Source: Watersipora subatra (lineage: Eukaryota; Bryozoa; Gymnolaemata; Cheilostomatida; Watersiporidae). Taken from it: a stretch of DNA of 64,000 nt. The position numbers and the translations under genes are program-made. Shown piece after piece: positions 22,101-32,639 of this stretch. The DNA is taken from positions 22,825,243-22,889,242 of the forward strand of contig NC_088709.1 in NCBI RefSeq assembly GCF_963576615.1, read 5' to 3'. Each line of letters begins with the position of its first letter. Position 1 is the first letter of the stretch. The notes beneath the pieces were generated by a model, which saw nothing but the letters and a program-made list of their open reading frames with translations, was not told where the DNA came from and ran no database searches.

Positions 22101-24278
22101 CAGATGAAACTGAAAACATATGTAGAACCAATTCCTCTAATGGGTTTGGCGAATATTCTAAAGTACTGTTCATCCAAGTTCAATGTTTATGAATAGGTAA
22201 CAGTGTCCAATCTATCGAAAGTTTGTAAAAATTTAATGCCAATAATCTTTACTATAGTAAGATCAGTGTACATTCGTCTGTCCGAAGTTACTTTAAAAAA
22301 GTAAAATATTTGTCTCACTCAGGAATTGAACTCACACTGTCTGTTTCACAAACGACGTTCATAACAATCTCTCATTGTGTACGGGACTGAAGCAGTCCCG
22401 TACTTTGAAAAAAAAACTATCTTTGTTGTCATCAGGTAATACATTATGTATTTTGATTATGTGATACAAGAATAACCAAACAAGGAGTTATACAGATGTC
22501 ATCGGCTTACAATGTTGGTCAATATTTTTTTAAACGAAGCACAACCAGAATACCATACCAGCTTGGTTATTGCCCGGTCAAACCACATTGGTGCTGTCTG
22601 TAGCTGAACTAGGAGAATACATTGATAAGTGGGCTTCACAACCATACTACCACGCTCAGCTGCTGCTGCTGCAGCAGCTGAGCGTGGTAGTAATAACAAT
22701 ATTAGCACAAATGACAATAACAATAATAATATTAATGATAGCAATAATATCAATGAAAGCAGATGTTAAAAACATGAGCTCTGAAATAAAGCACATGCAA
22801 GAAATCAACCAGTTTGACAAAAAAAAACTATGCCATGGAAGTTCATTTTAGCCTTGTAAGTCTGTAAGACTCTTACATTTAGGATGTTTTAGGATTTTTA
22901 TTTACAAAAAAACCAGCGTTTAGCTCATCTAAAGCGTGCATGTGTACATTTAGTACTATTCTGGAATCAGATAACAAGTTTACACTAAACTTCACAAAAA
23001 TTTCACAATTTGTCATCACATTCAATGGGTGACATTCTGAGCATACAACTCCAACTTATAATTAATAGTCTCGTAGCTCAGGTTCTTGAGATTTTGCTAT
23101 TTGGTTATGTTGGTTTCGAAAAATTTAAATTCAGTGGTAAATGGTAGTTAATTTAAATTCACAATTTTGAGATATTTGTTTGTTTTAAAATAAACTTCTT
23201 AACATGCTTCTACCTCCCACTCTAACAAATCTGAGATAATGAAAGTAATGATAATTTGCTAGTGAGCCATGCTGTGTATACTGCTTCAGCTGTTTCTTTG
23301 GTGCTTTCTCACTTGAAGTCTGTTTACCTTTTTTGAACAGAGCTGAGGAGAAGTAAGCGAGATACTTCTGGCAGCAAGCGCTCTTCGGTTAAAGTTCAGG
23401 TAAAGTTCGTCCCTGACAGCAACTCAGCTAATGCTTCAGCAATAGCAACATCAGCAACCACGTCGACTACACATTCCAAAACAACAACAACTGCAACTAC
23501 AGCAACTCTACCTGTTTTAACAGTAACTACGCCATTATCTATTACAGCACCTATTCCGATAACAGCTGCGCCTGCCCCAACAACTACACTTGCTCCAGCA
23601 ACGACTAAACTTGCTCCAACAACAACTACACTTGCTCCAAAAACAACTACACTTGCTCCAACAACAACTACATTTGTTCCATCAACAACTACACTTGCTC
23701 CAACAACAACTACGCTTGTTCCATCAACAACTACCCTTGCTCCAACAACAACTACCCTTACTCCAACAATAACTACACTTGCTCCAACAACAACTACACT
23801 TGCTCCAACAACAACTACGCTTGTTCCATCAACAACTACCCTTGCTCCAACAACAACTACCCTTACTCCAACAACAACTACACTTGCTCCAAAAACAACT
23901 ACACTTGCTCCAACAACAACTACATTTGTTCCATCAACAACTACACTTGCTCCAACAACAACTACGCTTGTTCCATCAACAACTACCCTTGCTCCAACAA
24001 CAACTACCCTTGCTCCAACAACAACTACACTTGCTCCAACAACAACTACATTTGTTCCATCAACAACTACCCTTGCTTCAACAACAACTACCCTTACTCC
24101 AACAACAACTACACTTGCCTCAACAACCACTACACTTGCTCCAACAACAACTACACGGTTGCCTACTACAACAGCTGCCCCAACAACAGTAAGCGCATAT
24201 TCAACAGCAGTAACTACCCTGCCTGCCAATAATGGTAATAATGGTAATGGTGGTGGTAATAATAATAATAAAGGATAG
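19181..24278 (+). CDS. Gene 2A: secreted mucin-like Thr/Pro-repeat protein, two coding exons
   Basis: Coding exons are 19181-19316 and 23341-24278 (donor GAAG|GTAAAA, acceptor TTGAACAG|AGCTG, phase 1), giving 357 residues. Exon 1 encodes a signal peptide (about 1-24; core SVFVVILLCFLF) and a short segment with Cys at 23, 32 and 39. Exon 2 begins with a basic stretch holding RSKR at 49-52, a match to the furin site R-X-K-R. It then has a Ser/Thr-rich region, and from about residue 125 to 330 seven-residue repeats of the TTTLAPT type with LVPS and FVPS variants. It ends in an Asn/Gly-rich tail, NNNNKG, with no membrane or GPI signal. Dense Thr and Pro imply heavy O-glycosylation in the secretory pathway. 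AATAAA at 24767-24772 is a candidate polyadenylation signal. Long minus-strand frames here (VVVVGAS) are shadows. Confidence 0.75.
19620..20215 (+). repeat. Minisatellite of about 62 bp in intron 1 of gene 2A
   Basis: About nine units built on ACAGTTTTATATCACCTGTA, GGTATATTTTACACCCATAT and TTGATATTGTAAATAAGTGT. Copy B has about five units at 51600-51955. Confidence 0.92.
20216..21649. other. Intron 1 of gene 2A, no other feature seen
   Basis: The first part (to about 20280) and the part from about 20940 align with copy B. The middle differs. No coding potential is recognised. Confidence 0.4.
21650..21880 (+). repeat. tRNA-derived SINE, family 2
   Basis: B-box-like GGGGTTCAATTTCC is followed by the family body with CCCAGTCATAGAAGTTA and CAGCCAAGACAGAGTCATTG. 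The same insertion is present in copy B at 54140-54430, so it predates the duplication. Confidence 0.65.
22245..22380 (-). repeat. tRNA-derived SINE, family 3 (minus strand)
   Basis: On the plus strand it starts AGTAAGATCAGTGTACATTC and includes CAGGAATTGAACTCACACTG, which is a reversed B box. The copy B equivalent is 54790-54960, and a related copy is at 26490-26640. Confidence 0.6.
22380..22404. repeat. Perfect short palindrome
   Basis: GTACGGGACTG and its exact reverse complement, separated by a 3-base loop. It sits where copy B reads CAGTGTACGAAACTG, at the left edge of the inserted repeat. Confidence 0.9.
22415..22640 (+). repeat. Dispersed repeat of about 220 bp, copy 2, in intron 1 of gene 2A
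   Basis: Matches 7065-7285 from TTGTCATCAGGTAATACATTATG to GATAAGTGGGCT. Absent at the matching place in copy B. Short perfect hairpins flank it (22380-22404 and 22647-22690). Confidence 0.7.
22604..22851 (+). other. Candidate alternative terminal exon of gene 2A encoding a hydrophobic segment
   Basis: After the acceptor-like CTGTCTGTAG, the frame that fits the phase-1 donor of gene 2A exon 1 stays open for 81 codons. It reads AELGEYIDKWASQPYY, a run of about 30 hydrophobic residues (VVVITIL...IIILMIAII), then SMKADVKNMSSEIKHMQ and a stop. Copy B has a counterpart at 54995-55236. The start lies in an inserted repeat and the hydrophobic run comes from ATA/ATT-rich sequence, so this may be chance. 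Confidence 0.25.
22647..22690. repeat. 44-bp palindrome with 20-bp perfect arms
   Basis: CTACCACGCTCAGCTGCTGC is mirrored by GCAGCAGCTGAGCGTGGTAG around a 4-base centre. It lies at the right edge of the inserted 220-bp repeat. Confidence 0.95.
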
Positions 24279-25130
24279 CCACCACACAACACAGTCATGG
24301 CTACAACAGCTTTCAATACACTGCAGCAACTAACATTTCTTGAGCAACAGCCAAAACATAACTATCGACAGACTTGTACTATCATCAGTGGTATTTCAAC
24401 GCAGCAGATAAGTTTTTGACTACGTATAAACTGTATATACAGTATATGAATCTTACAACTCCACCATGGCTGACTTAGACATTCCAAAATGCACAGTTGT
24501 TTGACTTTCAGGAAAACAGAACTTACTGCAGCTCAGGTTTTCGCTAAAGCACGATTTCTTTTTGTAGTTTTTTGTAGTTCTTTTCTATGTGTTTGAGCTG
24601 AAGCCTGTTGAGAGTAGGCCTGATGCTCAAGCTAGCTAGCCAACTCTTATCTAACTCAACTGGTGATAATAGTTTACATGTACATCCTTCTCAAACAATA
24701 GCTGTTTTGTGGAGTGAAACAATATTGAACTAGAAATCCTGTAAATTGTGACAGCTAGAAAACTAGAATAAAACCTCAGATTTTGGTTAAATGAGATCTT
24801 CTAATCCCAAAGTTGATGTTTAATTCAGTGAATATGTTTGATACTAGTTAGTTTAACACGGTGATAGTCTAAAACCACCTGTCTTACTTTATTTAACTGT
24901 TTTGCCTGTTTTAAAGGATTCTCAGCTGTGAGTACATTTTCAATTGTAAGCTCTCATGACAGATATAACATTAAATTCATGTCCCATTTGTTGATGTTTA
25001 CAGGTAAAATCTTTGTTATACTATCATGTGTAGATGTATAAGAATGATGTAATATTTTACCCACTAATATGATAAATAAACAAGTTTAGGCTATATATCT
25101 ATCAATGTTTTGAGTTCAATAATTCAGTTG
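24279..25130 (+). other. 3' flank of gene 2A, conserved with copy B
   Basis: Aligns with 57007-57850, including CACCATGGC(T/C)GACTTA and GAGAGTAGGCCTGATGCTCA. It holds the probable 3' UTR and the AATAAA at 24767. No further gene is seen. Confidence 0.5.
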
Positions 25131-25670
25131 CTAGCACTTCAATATAAGATATGTTAACATACCAGCTATGGTAATATACAAACTATGTTAACATACAAGC
25201 TGCGTCATCTTACATGCCATGTAAACACACATTCTGTGGTGAAATACAAGTTACTTTCAGATGCAAGCTCTGTCAACATGTAAGCTCTATTAGCATACAT
25301 ACTATGTTAACCTACGAAATATGGTAACATGCAAGCTGTGTTAACCTGCTAGTTATGTTAACTTGCATGCTATATTTACAAACAAGCTTTTTCGACATAC
25401 AAATTATGTGAAGACGCAAGCTGTTTAACATGCAAGCTATGCTAACCTACAGGCTATGTTAACAAACAAATTATGCTAAAGTACTAGATATATCAACATA
25501 CGAGATACATGTATATCTAAGCATACAAGCTATCCTAACATGCAAACTATGTTAACTATCATGTTAATTTATGTTAACGCAATGCCAAGTTAATGCACAA
25601 ACTATGCCAACATGCTATGTCAACATGCAATAGATATTTTAACACACAAGCTGTTCTATCACACAAACTT
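25130..25670 (+). repeat. Degenerate array of a roughly 20-bp unit ACAAGCTATGTTAACAT
   Basis: About 27 units such as ACATACAAGCTATGTTAAC, heavily diverged. Copy B has only three or four units (57855-57925), after which it is interrupted by (TA)n and a retroelement. This array marks the right edge of the duplication. Confidence 0.88.
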
Positions 25671-25689
25671 TGTTAACATATTAAGAATG

Positions 25690-26000
25690 TGGTGTAATAT
25701 GCTGTATATATAAATATATATATAAATATATATATAAATATATACATAAATATATATATATATATATAAATATATATATGAATATATAAATATATATATA
25801 TAAATATATATATAAATACATATATGAATATATAAATATATATATAAATATATATATGAATATATAAATATATATATGAATATATAAATATATATATGAA
25901 TATATAAATATATATATGAATATATAAATATATATATGAATATATAAATATATATATGAATATATAAATATATATATATATATATATTTATATATTCATG
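25690..26000. repeat. ATATATGAATATATAAAT satellite
   Basis: About 300 bases of a 24-base period (ATATATATGAATATATAA...). Ile/Tyr-rich frames are artefacts. Confidence 0.95.
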
Positions 26001-26001
26001 A

Positions 26002-26111
26002 AAAAATTTGTTAATCAAACCTGTCATCATTAGTTAGCATATTCAAACCATTATTACTATAGTAGCATATGTAAAAGAAACAGCTCTTGTCTTGTAGCCA
26101 AGGCTATGTCA

Positions 26112-26201
<90 letters not shown>

Positions 26202-26311
26202 TGACATAGCCTTGGCTACAAGACAAGAGCTGTTTCTTTTACATATGCTACTATAGTAATAATGGTTTGAATATGCTAACTAATGATGACAGGTTTGATT
26301 AACAAATTTTT
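26002..26311. repeat. Long perfect inverted repeat around (TA)n
   Basis: Arms of about 112 bases (26002-26113 and about 26199-26311) are exact reverse complements. The left arm begins AAAAATTTGTTAATCAAACC and the right arm ends with its complement. They are separated only by about 85 bases of (TA)n. No coding content was found. It could form a large cruciform. It may be real or a fold-back assembly artefact. Confidence 0.95.
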
Positions 26312-26489
26312 CCATCTCCGGTGTCTGCAACTTGACAATTATACCATGTGGATAGAAAACGGATAAAGTTTTCATGACTCTCAAAAATGACATGCAACAT
26401 GATATGGTCAGCTGCACTTGTGTACATATAATGACATATTGAGAGTACCAAATAAAAATTCCTCAATCAAAAATGGATAATGTTTACTA

Positions 26490-26640
26490 TAATAAGAGCT
26501 GTGCCAGTTCATCTGTCTGAAACCATGTTAAGAGCATTGGGAAAAAGGTTACCTCGCACTGGAATCAAACTCGCTTAATTTTGCAGCCTTGCACACTACC
26601 AACACTGGACCACCCTGCTGATCTAAAAATTAGTCTGCGG
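26490..26640 (-). repeat. tRNA-derived SINE, family 3 (minus strand)
   Basis: Begins TAATAAGAGCTGTGCCAGTT and includes CTGGAATCAAACTCGCTTAA (reversed B box) and GCACACTACCAACACTGGACC (reversed A-box side). Related to 22245-22380 and 54790-54960. Confidence 0.6.
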
Positions 26641-27349
26641 ATACCAATTAAATTTGAGGAATTTTCATGACGCATTGTATTGCCAGCGTGCAATCTATTT
26701 AAAAGCAGAGACCATAGCTTCGCTTGCATCTGCTTAGGCTATCTTCAGCTTTAAAAAAGCGGCAATTAAACTGCCCTCTATCTATTTTCACCTTTGGTCA
26801 TGAGTATTTCACAGCAGCCAGTGAGCAAAAAAGATTACACTCCTGTACACAACAGCCTCTTAAAACCAGTAACACATCTTAGTCAACTAATCTTAACTCG
26901 AAAATAACAGTCATCCTCTGCTTCTAAACATGCTCACATCCATTAAGGTTGACAGATAAAACTGTCTCCATACATGTTTATATTTCACATCCTGTCTAAA
27001 AAGTAAAGTTTTTTCTACTGCGATTGATGAAATTGCTGCCTTAATATCAAACATCCTTTATAGCACTACTACCGTAAGAATTGGGCAAGTTATTAGTTTA
27101 CACTAATAGTTATACAGAAACTAATTATATTTGATTCTATTAACATTTTAATAATCAGCGATGGTTTTCTTGTGCCAATCAGTTGATCTGAGCTATTTTT
27201 TCCTGTGCGGTGTTATTCTCTGAGGACAACATTTGCTTTTAAGAATAGCAACAACAAACATGTACATGTATATGTTTCATGATAAGCTACAGATGCTTTT
27301 GTTATTAACAAACATAGTTATAATTTTAATATTGATACTATACATATAG
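26641..27349. other. No gene seen
   Basis: Unique AT-rich spacer between the duplicons. No frame or repeat worth calling. Confidence 0.4.
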
Positions 27350-27357
27350 ACTGTACA

Positions 27358-27449
<92 letters not shown>

Positions 27450-27499
27450 TATATATATAGTTATAGTTATATATATAGTTATATATATATATATATTTT
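27350..27499. repeat. (TA)n microsatellite upstream of a retroelement 3' end
   Basis: About 140 bases of TA with a few AGT interruptions, joining directly to the retroelement tail at about 27500. Confidence 0.97.
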
Positions 27500-27691
27500 A
27501 TAACACCGGCACATAAAATGTGGCTTGCCCAAATACCAACAACAATCAACTCAGGTGAGTTGCAGAAAAGTGCGCTATTTGGAACAGCTAAGATCTTGAG
27601 GCGAGTGCTCAAACTCCCAAGTCTCTGGTAGGAGACCCGAGTTAGAGCAGAATTTACCACCCATACGGGGTATCCGGGGTGAGGAAACAAT
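27500..27691 (+). mobile_element. 5'-truncated 3' end of an endonuclease-bearing non-LTR retrotransposon
   Basis: Nearly identical to 58345-58536, with only a handful of differences. It keeps the last codons (reading [20 protein letters not shown] to the stop after LPSLW) and the 3' UTR ending GGGGTGAGGAAACAATTTT. It is embedded between (TA)n on both sides, as is the longer copy at 57977-58535. The flanks differ, so the two are independent insertions. The high identity points to recent activity. Confidence 0.85.
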
Positions 27692-27747
27692 TTTTTATAT
27701 ATATATATTTATATATAAGAGAATATATACCATAAGAGAATGTATCA

Positions 27748-28179
27748 CTAGCTGTAAGATATCTGGCTTATGGAAAAACCTGTGATGCACACAACGTACA
27801 TCCTGTAGCATAGCAAGAATTTAGACAAGCAAATGAATTGCGTGGAGAGCTTGATTAATTTCATAAATATATAGATAATACTAAAATACAGTAGGTTGAT
27901 TGTAGACGCCTCACATGACATCAAATCAGGTAAAAATCTCAGGAATGTTGCTGATAAAACCATTGACAGAACAGCATCGGAACCTTTCAGTACCCCATAT
28001 GTTGCCATAAACACAGAAATTGGGAGTATATTATAAACCTTAAAGCTATAAATTGAGCAGAGTGTGTGTTGATTGCCTGCAGGTGTCACCCATTGTCTCT
28101 TCATTATAACTTTAAGTGAGAGGAATAATTCCAAAATATTACTGCCCCACAGCTGTTTAAAGTTAATAGTTTGATGCAT
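27748..28179 (-). CDS. Uncertain hypothetical ORF, 143 codons
   Basis: This minus-strand frame begins MHQTINFKQLWGSN and is rich in hydrophobic residues, but matches no family I recognise. No splice or promoter context supports it. In AT-rich sequence a frame of this length can arise by chance, so treat it as doubtful. Confidence 0.12.
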   Translation of the reverse strand: MHQTINFKQLWGSNILELFLSLKVIMKRQWVTPAGNQHTLCSIYSFKVYNILPISVFMATYGVLKGSDAVLSMVLSATFLRFLPDLMSCEASTINLLYFSIIYIFMKLIKLSTQFICLSKFLLCYRMYVVCITGFSISQISYS

Positions 28180-29140
28180 ATTTTGTTACACAGCTTTGCA
28201 AATACTTCCATAATGTGCTATAAGGTGATGCAAGTTTAAGAAAGTATGGGGGCCTAGAAAAATTATTTTAAACTACTTGTTATACATGCATGAGTTATTA
28301 ACTTCACCATGCAGTAGGAACTTAGGCTTAACAGAATTAGCAACCTTTAAGCTACCTGTTTAATGATAATAGATTAACAGATTATGTCTGTCTATCTCAC
28401 CCCATTGCCTGCTGCAACAGATGGACAATATTTATAGCTATATTTACTTCAGACTTCCTCCTTATTGAGTTATGTACACTAAAAACTACTTATGGTTTTC
28501 ACATGATGATTTTAAACAGGCGATTCGCTCACTAATTGATGTATGCCAAGGTGACCCAATTTGTATAACAACTAATGCTATGATTAGTTGGATATTTTAT
28601 AACTTATTAAAATGAACATGAGAAGACAACTCTAGAAAAGACTTTGATTAAGCATTGCGCATTAAAGGTTTGACGGACTAATATTTATCATTCACGATAT
28701 TTGCTGAGGCTTCGTTTATGACAACAAAAAAGTAACACTTCCTTCTTCAGCTAACTTTCCTAGGATTTTCTAGTCTACATCCTTTTCTGCAAGTTTATCA
28801 AGGTCTTGTAAAGGTTCTTAATTTTACTCCACCGCGCCGCAGTCTCTCAGGCTACGAATAATAGAAACTAGTTAAATACCGGACATTAATAATACAGCTT
28901 TTATTGTAGCCTTTGTTCTACTGCAATTTATAAGATAACTAGCAATAGCTAATGATTTCACAGATCAATTTATTCTAATAGCACAAACCACAGGTTATTT
29001 ATTAACATTGGAAACATAGGAGACATAAAATTATTAATCATGTCACGGCTTTCCACGACTATATAACTACAACCATACTATACACTACAAGACTAGTAAC
29101 TGCTGCTACAACTTTTACTAGTACTACTATAACAGTACTA
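28180..29140. other. No gene seen
   Basis: Unique spacer sequence with short frames only. Confidence 0.4.
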
Positions 29141-29149
29141 AGAGTACTA

Positions 29150-29640
29150 CAATAGGCAGCACTCTACAAGTCACTATAATAGACAGCACTCTACAAGTCA
29201 CCATAATAGTCAGCACTCTACAAGTTACTATAATAAGCATCACTCTACAAGGCACTATAATAGTCAGCACTCTACAAGTCACTATAATAGGCAGCACTCT
29301 ACAGGTAACTATAATAGACAGCGCTCTACAAGTCACTATAACAGACAGCACTATACAAGTCGCCATAATAGGGAGCACTCTGCAAGCCACTATAACAGGC
29401 AGCATTCTACAACTCTCTATAATAGACATAACTCTACAAGTTACTGTAATAGACAGCATTCTACATGTCACTATAATAGGTAGCACTCTACAAGTCACTA
29501 TAATAGACAGCCTTCTACATTTCACTATATTATGCAGCGCTCTACAAGTAACTATAATAGACAGCACTCTACAAGCCACTATAATAGACAGCATTTGACA
29601 AGTCACTATAATAGACAGTACTCTACAAGCCACTGCATTA
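29150..29640. repeat. 27-bp minisatellite, about 18 units
   Basis: Units read CACTCTACAAGTCACTATAA then TAGACAG. Because 27 is a multiple of three, a 168-codon minus-strand frame of a 9-residue repeat (CRVLSIIVT) stays open. No start context or conserved flank argues that it is translated. Confidence 0.95.
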
Positions 29641-30204
29641 GGTAATAAGTAATATGAATTCTAAAATTTATTACATTGGGCAACACTCTACAAATTAATA
29701 GTGCAAACTAGTTGATATGTGGTAATATAAAAATGGAACGTTTTTATTTGTATTATCATAAACTATAAACTTGTATATTACTATAAACTAATGTGCATAT
29801 TGATATAAGTTAAAGTGAAACAATGAATATTTTACTTATTTTGTATGGTCTTGGTATTTTAGGGTTATGTTGAAGGTCACTAACGCTGCTATCAGTGTAA
29901 CCATACCAGCCTCACACTTGCTATTATCAAAAGCATAGATGCAGTTTTTTGATTACATAGACACCACGTAATCCTTACACTACACAAAAATATGATGAGG
30001 TTTTAATATTGCTTGTTGTGCTCCTATATTGTTAGGTATTGTGTTGAATAGTATGCGAGTATTCGAGGTACTTGTTGTTACTAGTTACTTACCTAATTAC
30101 CTATCTACAATTATTAACTAACTGAATGCATGGCACTGTAAAGGTAATGAAAAACATTTACTGTACTAACTTTTAAATGAAGATGTTTGTTTAATTCTGT
30201 GTAG

Positions 30205-30327
30205 GCTCAGTTAATGCACAATTCAATTATTTGAAAGTCCAAGACATATGTCAAACAGTTGGTAGAAGCATTTCTTACTTCAAATGCTACACATTCTTCA
30301 AAGACTTAAAACAGTTTGTAAACAGTG
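30205..30327 (+). CDS. Orphan coding-exon candidate, phase 1 to phase 1
   Basis: It is bounded by a good acceptor (TTCTGTGTAG) and a donor GTAGGT, with 40 open codons between them. The reading is SVNAQFNYLKVQDICQTVGR, then SISYFKCYTFFKDLKQFVNS, with two cysteines and a balanced composition unlike the surrounding AT-rich noise. Both borders are phase 1, the usual class for extracellular modules in animals and the same phase as genes 1 and 2. No partner exon was found, so it may belong to an unseen gene in the spacer or be fortuitous. Confidence 0.3.
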
Positions 30328-32289
30328 GTAGGTAATGTAGCAGCCATTGGCTAGATTTATTTACCCAAAAAATTTCAGTTGTGTTTGTCCTTTCATCTGG
30401 GCACTAAGAAAGAGGAATACACCTCACAAGAATTCAACCCATATACTGTGTAGATGCAAAGATGTGACAACAAGCGCACTACCATTATGCTACATGGCTA
30501 ACTTGTCACAGTTTGTAATAATTGCCCTTATAATCGTTTTGTTTCACGATCTCTCATGCAATCATGATCTTCAAGTGATTTAGATTTATTCAATCATGCT
30601 AATTATTCTATAACAATGTATTGGATAGAATACCAGTCTGCATGACTGTTGTTTTCAAGTTCACATGCCAGGGCAAAGCAGATTTTGCTATCCTATAACA
30701 TTATCGCTATAGCTGGACATACGAACAACTGACTAACAAACAAAAACAAACTTGGATCTATAAATAAATCACAAAGTTTGTTTGTCTATTATTGGTTTGT
30801 TTGTCTATCTTCACTACTTCTAGTTCTAGCAGTTAACATCTAGGAACAGAAACTTGCTCTGCATTAGACTTGAACCCGTGACATCCAAATCTCAAGTCTA
30901 CAAACAAGCACGGTTAAGCTCAAACATTTCATCTAACGATATTGAAATGGAGTCGTTTAACACTATCATCATAGATTCATCTATCGCTAACATCATAGAT
31001 TTATCTATCTCTATCACACTCATTCTCAAGCATTTCTTCTGTATTGCTATCATGATTGAAATCACCAAATCTGTACTTGTTAATAAATGTACTTGTACTT
31101 TGCATTTTTTTAAGTTTTTCAAAAGCCATATTAAAATCTATTAGATATTTTTTAAATTTCTACTTTTCAAATGTGCCATTTCAATTTTAAATGTGTCAAT
31201 TTATTCCTACTTTCGGTTATACATTTGCCAAAGTCACTAAATTTGTAAAAGTTACATACTTTTCAAGTTTACAAGTACGCACAAGTATCCTTGTACGCTT
31301 CACTGCTATATTTTATACCAGTATCGCAAGGCACCAGTATTGTCTATTGAAACTTAAAGAACAATGAGCTTTTGCTGCAACAGTAACCTTTTTTCTTACG
31401 CATGGTTACCGTATTTGTACTCATTGCTATTATTAACTTAGCATATTAATGATTTTTAATTTGTTTTCTAAGTTTGTATTATTTGTATCAAATCATTTCT
31501 CATCGCAAGTTCACTGTAACATTACGTGCTAATTATTTCACATTTACACACATTTACTGTTGTTTTATTTTTTGCTCATTTCATTTGAACTGCATTCAAC
31601 ACTTGTTTTCATCATATGAAATCTAAAAGTTCAAATGATAAATTTTGTAAGAAAATATTATTTTTTGCGCAGAGGCTTTTACTAACACAGCATTGTTTGT
31701 ACTCACATTGGATATTAAGCCTAACATTTTCTTTACATATATGAACTAGCCAGAATTCGTCTAATTTATATACATTGTATGTATAGATTAAAACGATTAT
31801 TACTTAATTATTGGTGAAAATAACTTCCTTATGATTGGCCAGTAATACAAAAGTCAGCTTACAACGAAAGCCAATGAACTGGGAGACAAGACTCGCTATA
31901 AACAACTGTGATACAGTGTTGTGACAAAAATAGGCGTTCAAAGAAAAGGAAGAACAGATAAAACGCGCTACCGAGTTGACATGCTCATCTCTTCAGCTGT
32001 CAGCAAACCTTCAGTGTGTGGTGGTCTGCATGGACAGGAACTACCATGAAGCAAATGTGGGAGTTGTTGAGTTGTGCACAGGTGTTGGCGGTATGAGGAC
32101 TGCCAAAACCTCACTTTTGTGAGGTTAGTTGTAGCTTTCGTGCTGCCGGCACACGTTGTGTTGGTGAAGGCTGGTGGCATAAAGGAGGTTGGAGTGACAT
32201 CGTTGCAGCTTGGTGCTGCATAAGAGGTTTTTGTTGTTTGCTCACATTATTTAGCGAAACTACGTTTATGATAATGGCCCGACACTACT
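30328..32289. other. Spacer with SINE and Helitron-like fragments, no gene seen
   Basis: A SINE family 1 tail (CGCTATAGCTGGACATACG) lies at 30690-30740, and a reversed B-box tract (TTAGACTTGAACCCGTGACA) at about 30865. Sequence at 31450-31690 resembles part of the element at 52320-53458 (shared TTTCATCATATGAAATCTAAAAGTT-like tract). 31968-32180 is less AT-rich and open on the minus strand but unrecognised. Confidence 0.45.
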
Positions 32290-32639
32290 AGGTGTCAAGG
32301 TCAATGGTGATATGATTGTGTGGAGGTTGTCATAGTACGACAGTGAGTGATTAAAAACAATGCCATAGTTTAATGGTGATGCCATAGCAATGGAGTTGCT
32401 TAGTAGGTAAGCCATTCAAGACACTGCAATTGGCCTCATTCGGGAGTGTCGTTTCAGATAGGGATATGCACTTTATCCGACATGGCCTTACCTGTTACAA
32501 GCAAAGCGAAGAACATCATTAGTGAGAAAAACACTTCGCATAGATGAGGACCTTTCATGACTTGGAGTACTTTTCAATCAGGTGAAAACCTGTTAAATAT
32601 ATCACAATTAGAACTATTTCTCCTGGACAATATGGAACC

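Larger units (their letters stand above)
2550..25670 (+). repeat. Segmental duplication, copy A
   Basis: Collinear with 32290-57925 in direct orientation. Anchors include the CAATGCCATAG block (about 2620 and 32350), the GGCAAATAGAATC block (6315 and 34295), all five coding exons of genes 1 and 2, the introns between them, and the downstream ACAAGCTATGTTAAC array. Copy A has about 1.75 kb (4410-6170) absent from B, an expanded 60-bp minisatellite (17321-17950) and an inserted dispersed repeat near 22420. Copy B instead has insertions at 36-39, 41.1-43.0 and 52.0-53.6 kb. Exon sequences are moderately diverged, so this is an old duplication and not an assembly copy. Confidence 0.92.

Noticed and set aside
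23396-24316. 306-codon minus-strand frame rich in VVVVGAS
   Set aside because: Exact antisense of the mucin repeat exon. The sense strand has splice sites, a signal-peptide exon and the conserved unique ends.
27277-27690. 137-codon minus-strand frame starting [12 protein letters not shown]
   Set aside because: Antisense of a retroelement 3' end fused to (TA)n. The same frame recurs opposite 58345-58536.
29127-29633. 168-codon minus-strand repeat protein in the 27-bp array
   Set aside because: Unit length is a multiple of three, and the frame ends with the repeat. No splice or promoter support.
31968-32180. 70-codon minus-strand frame in relatively GC-rich DNA
   Set aside because: No domain, splice border or conservation in copy A. 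Left as unexplained sequence.
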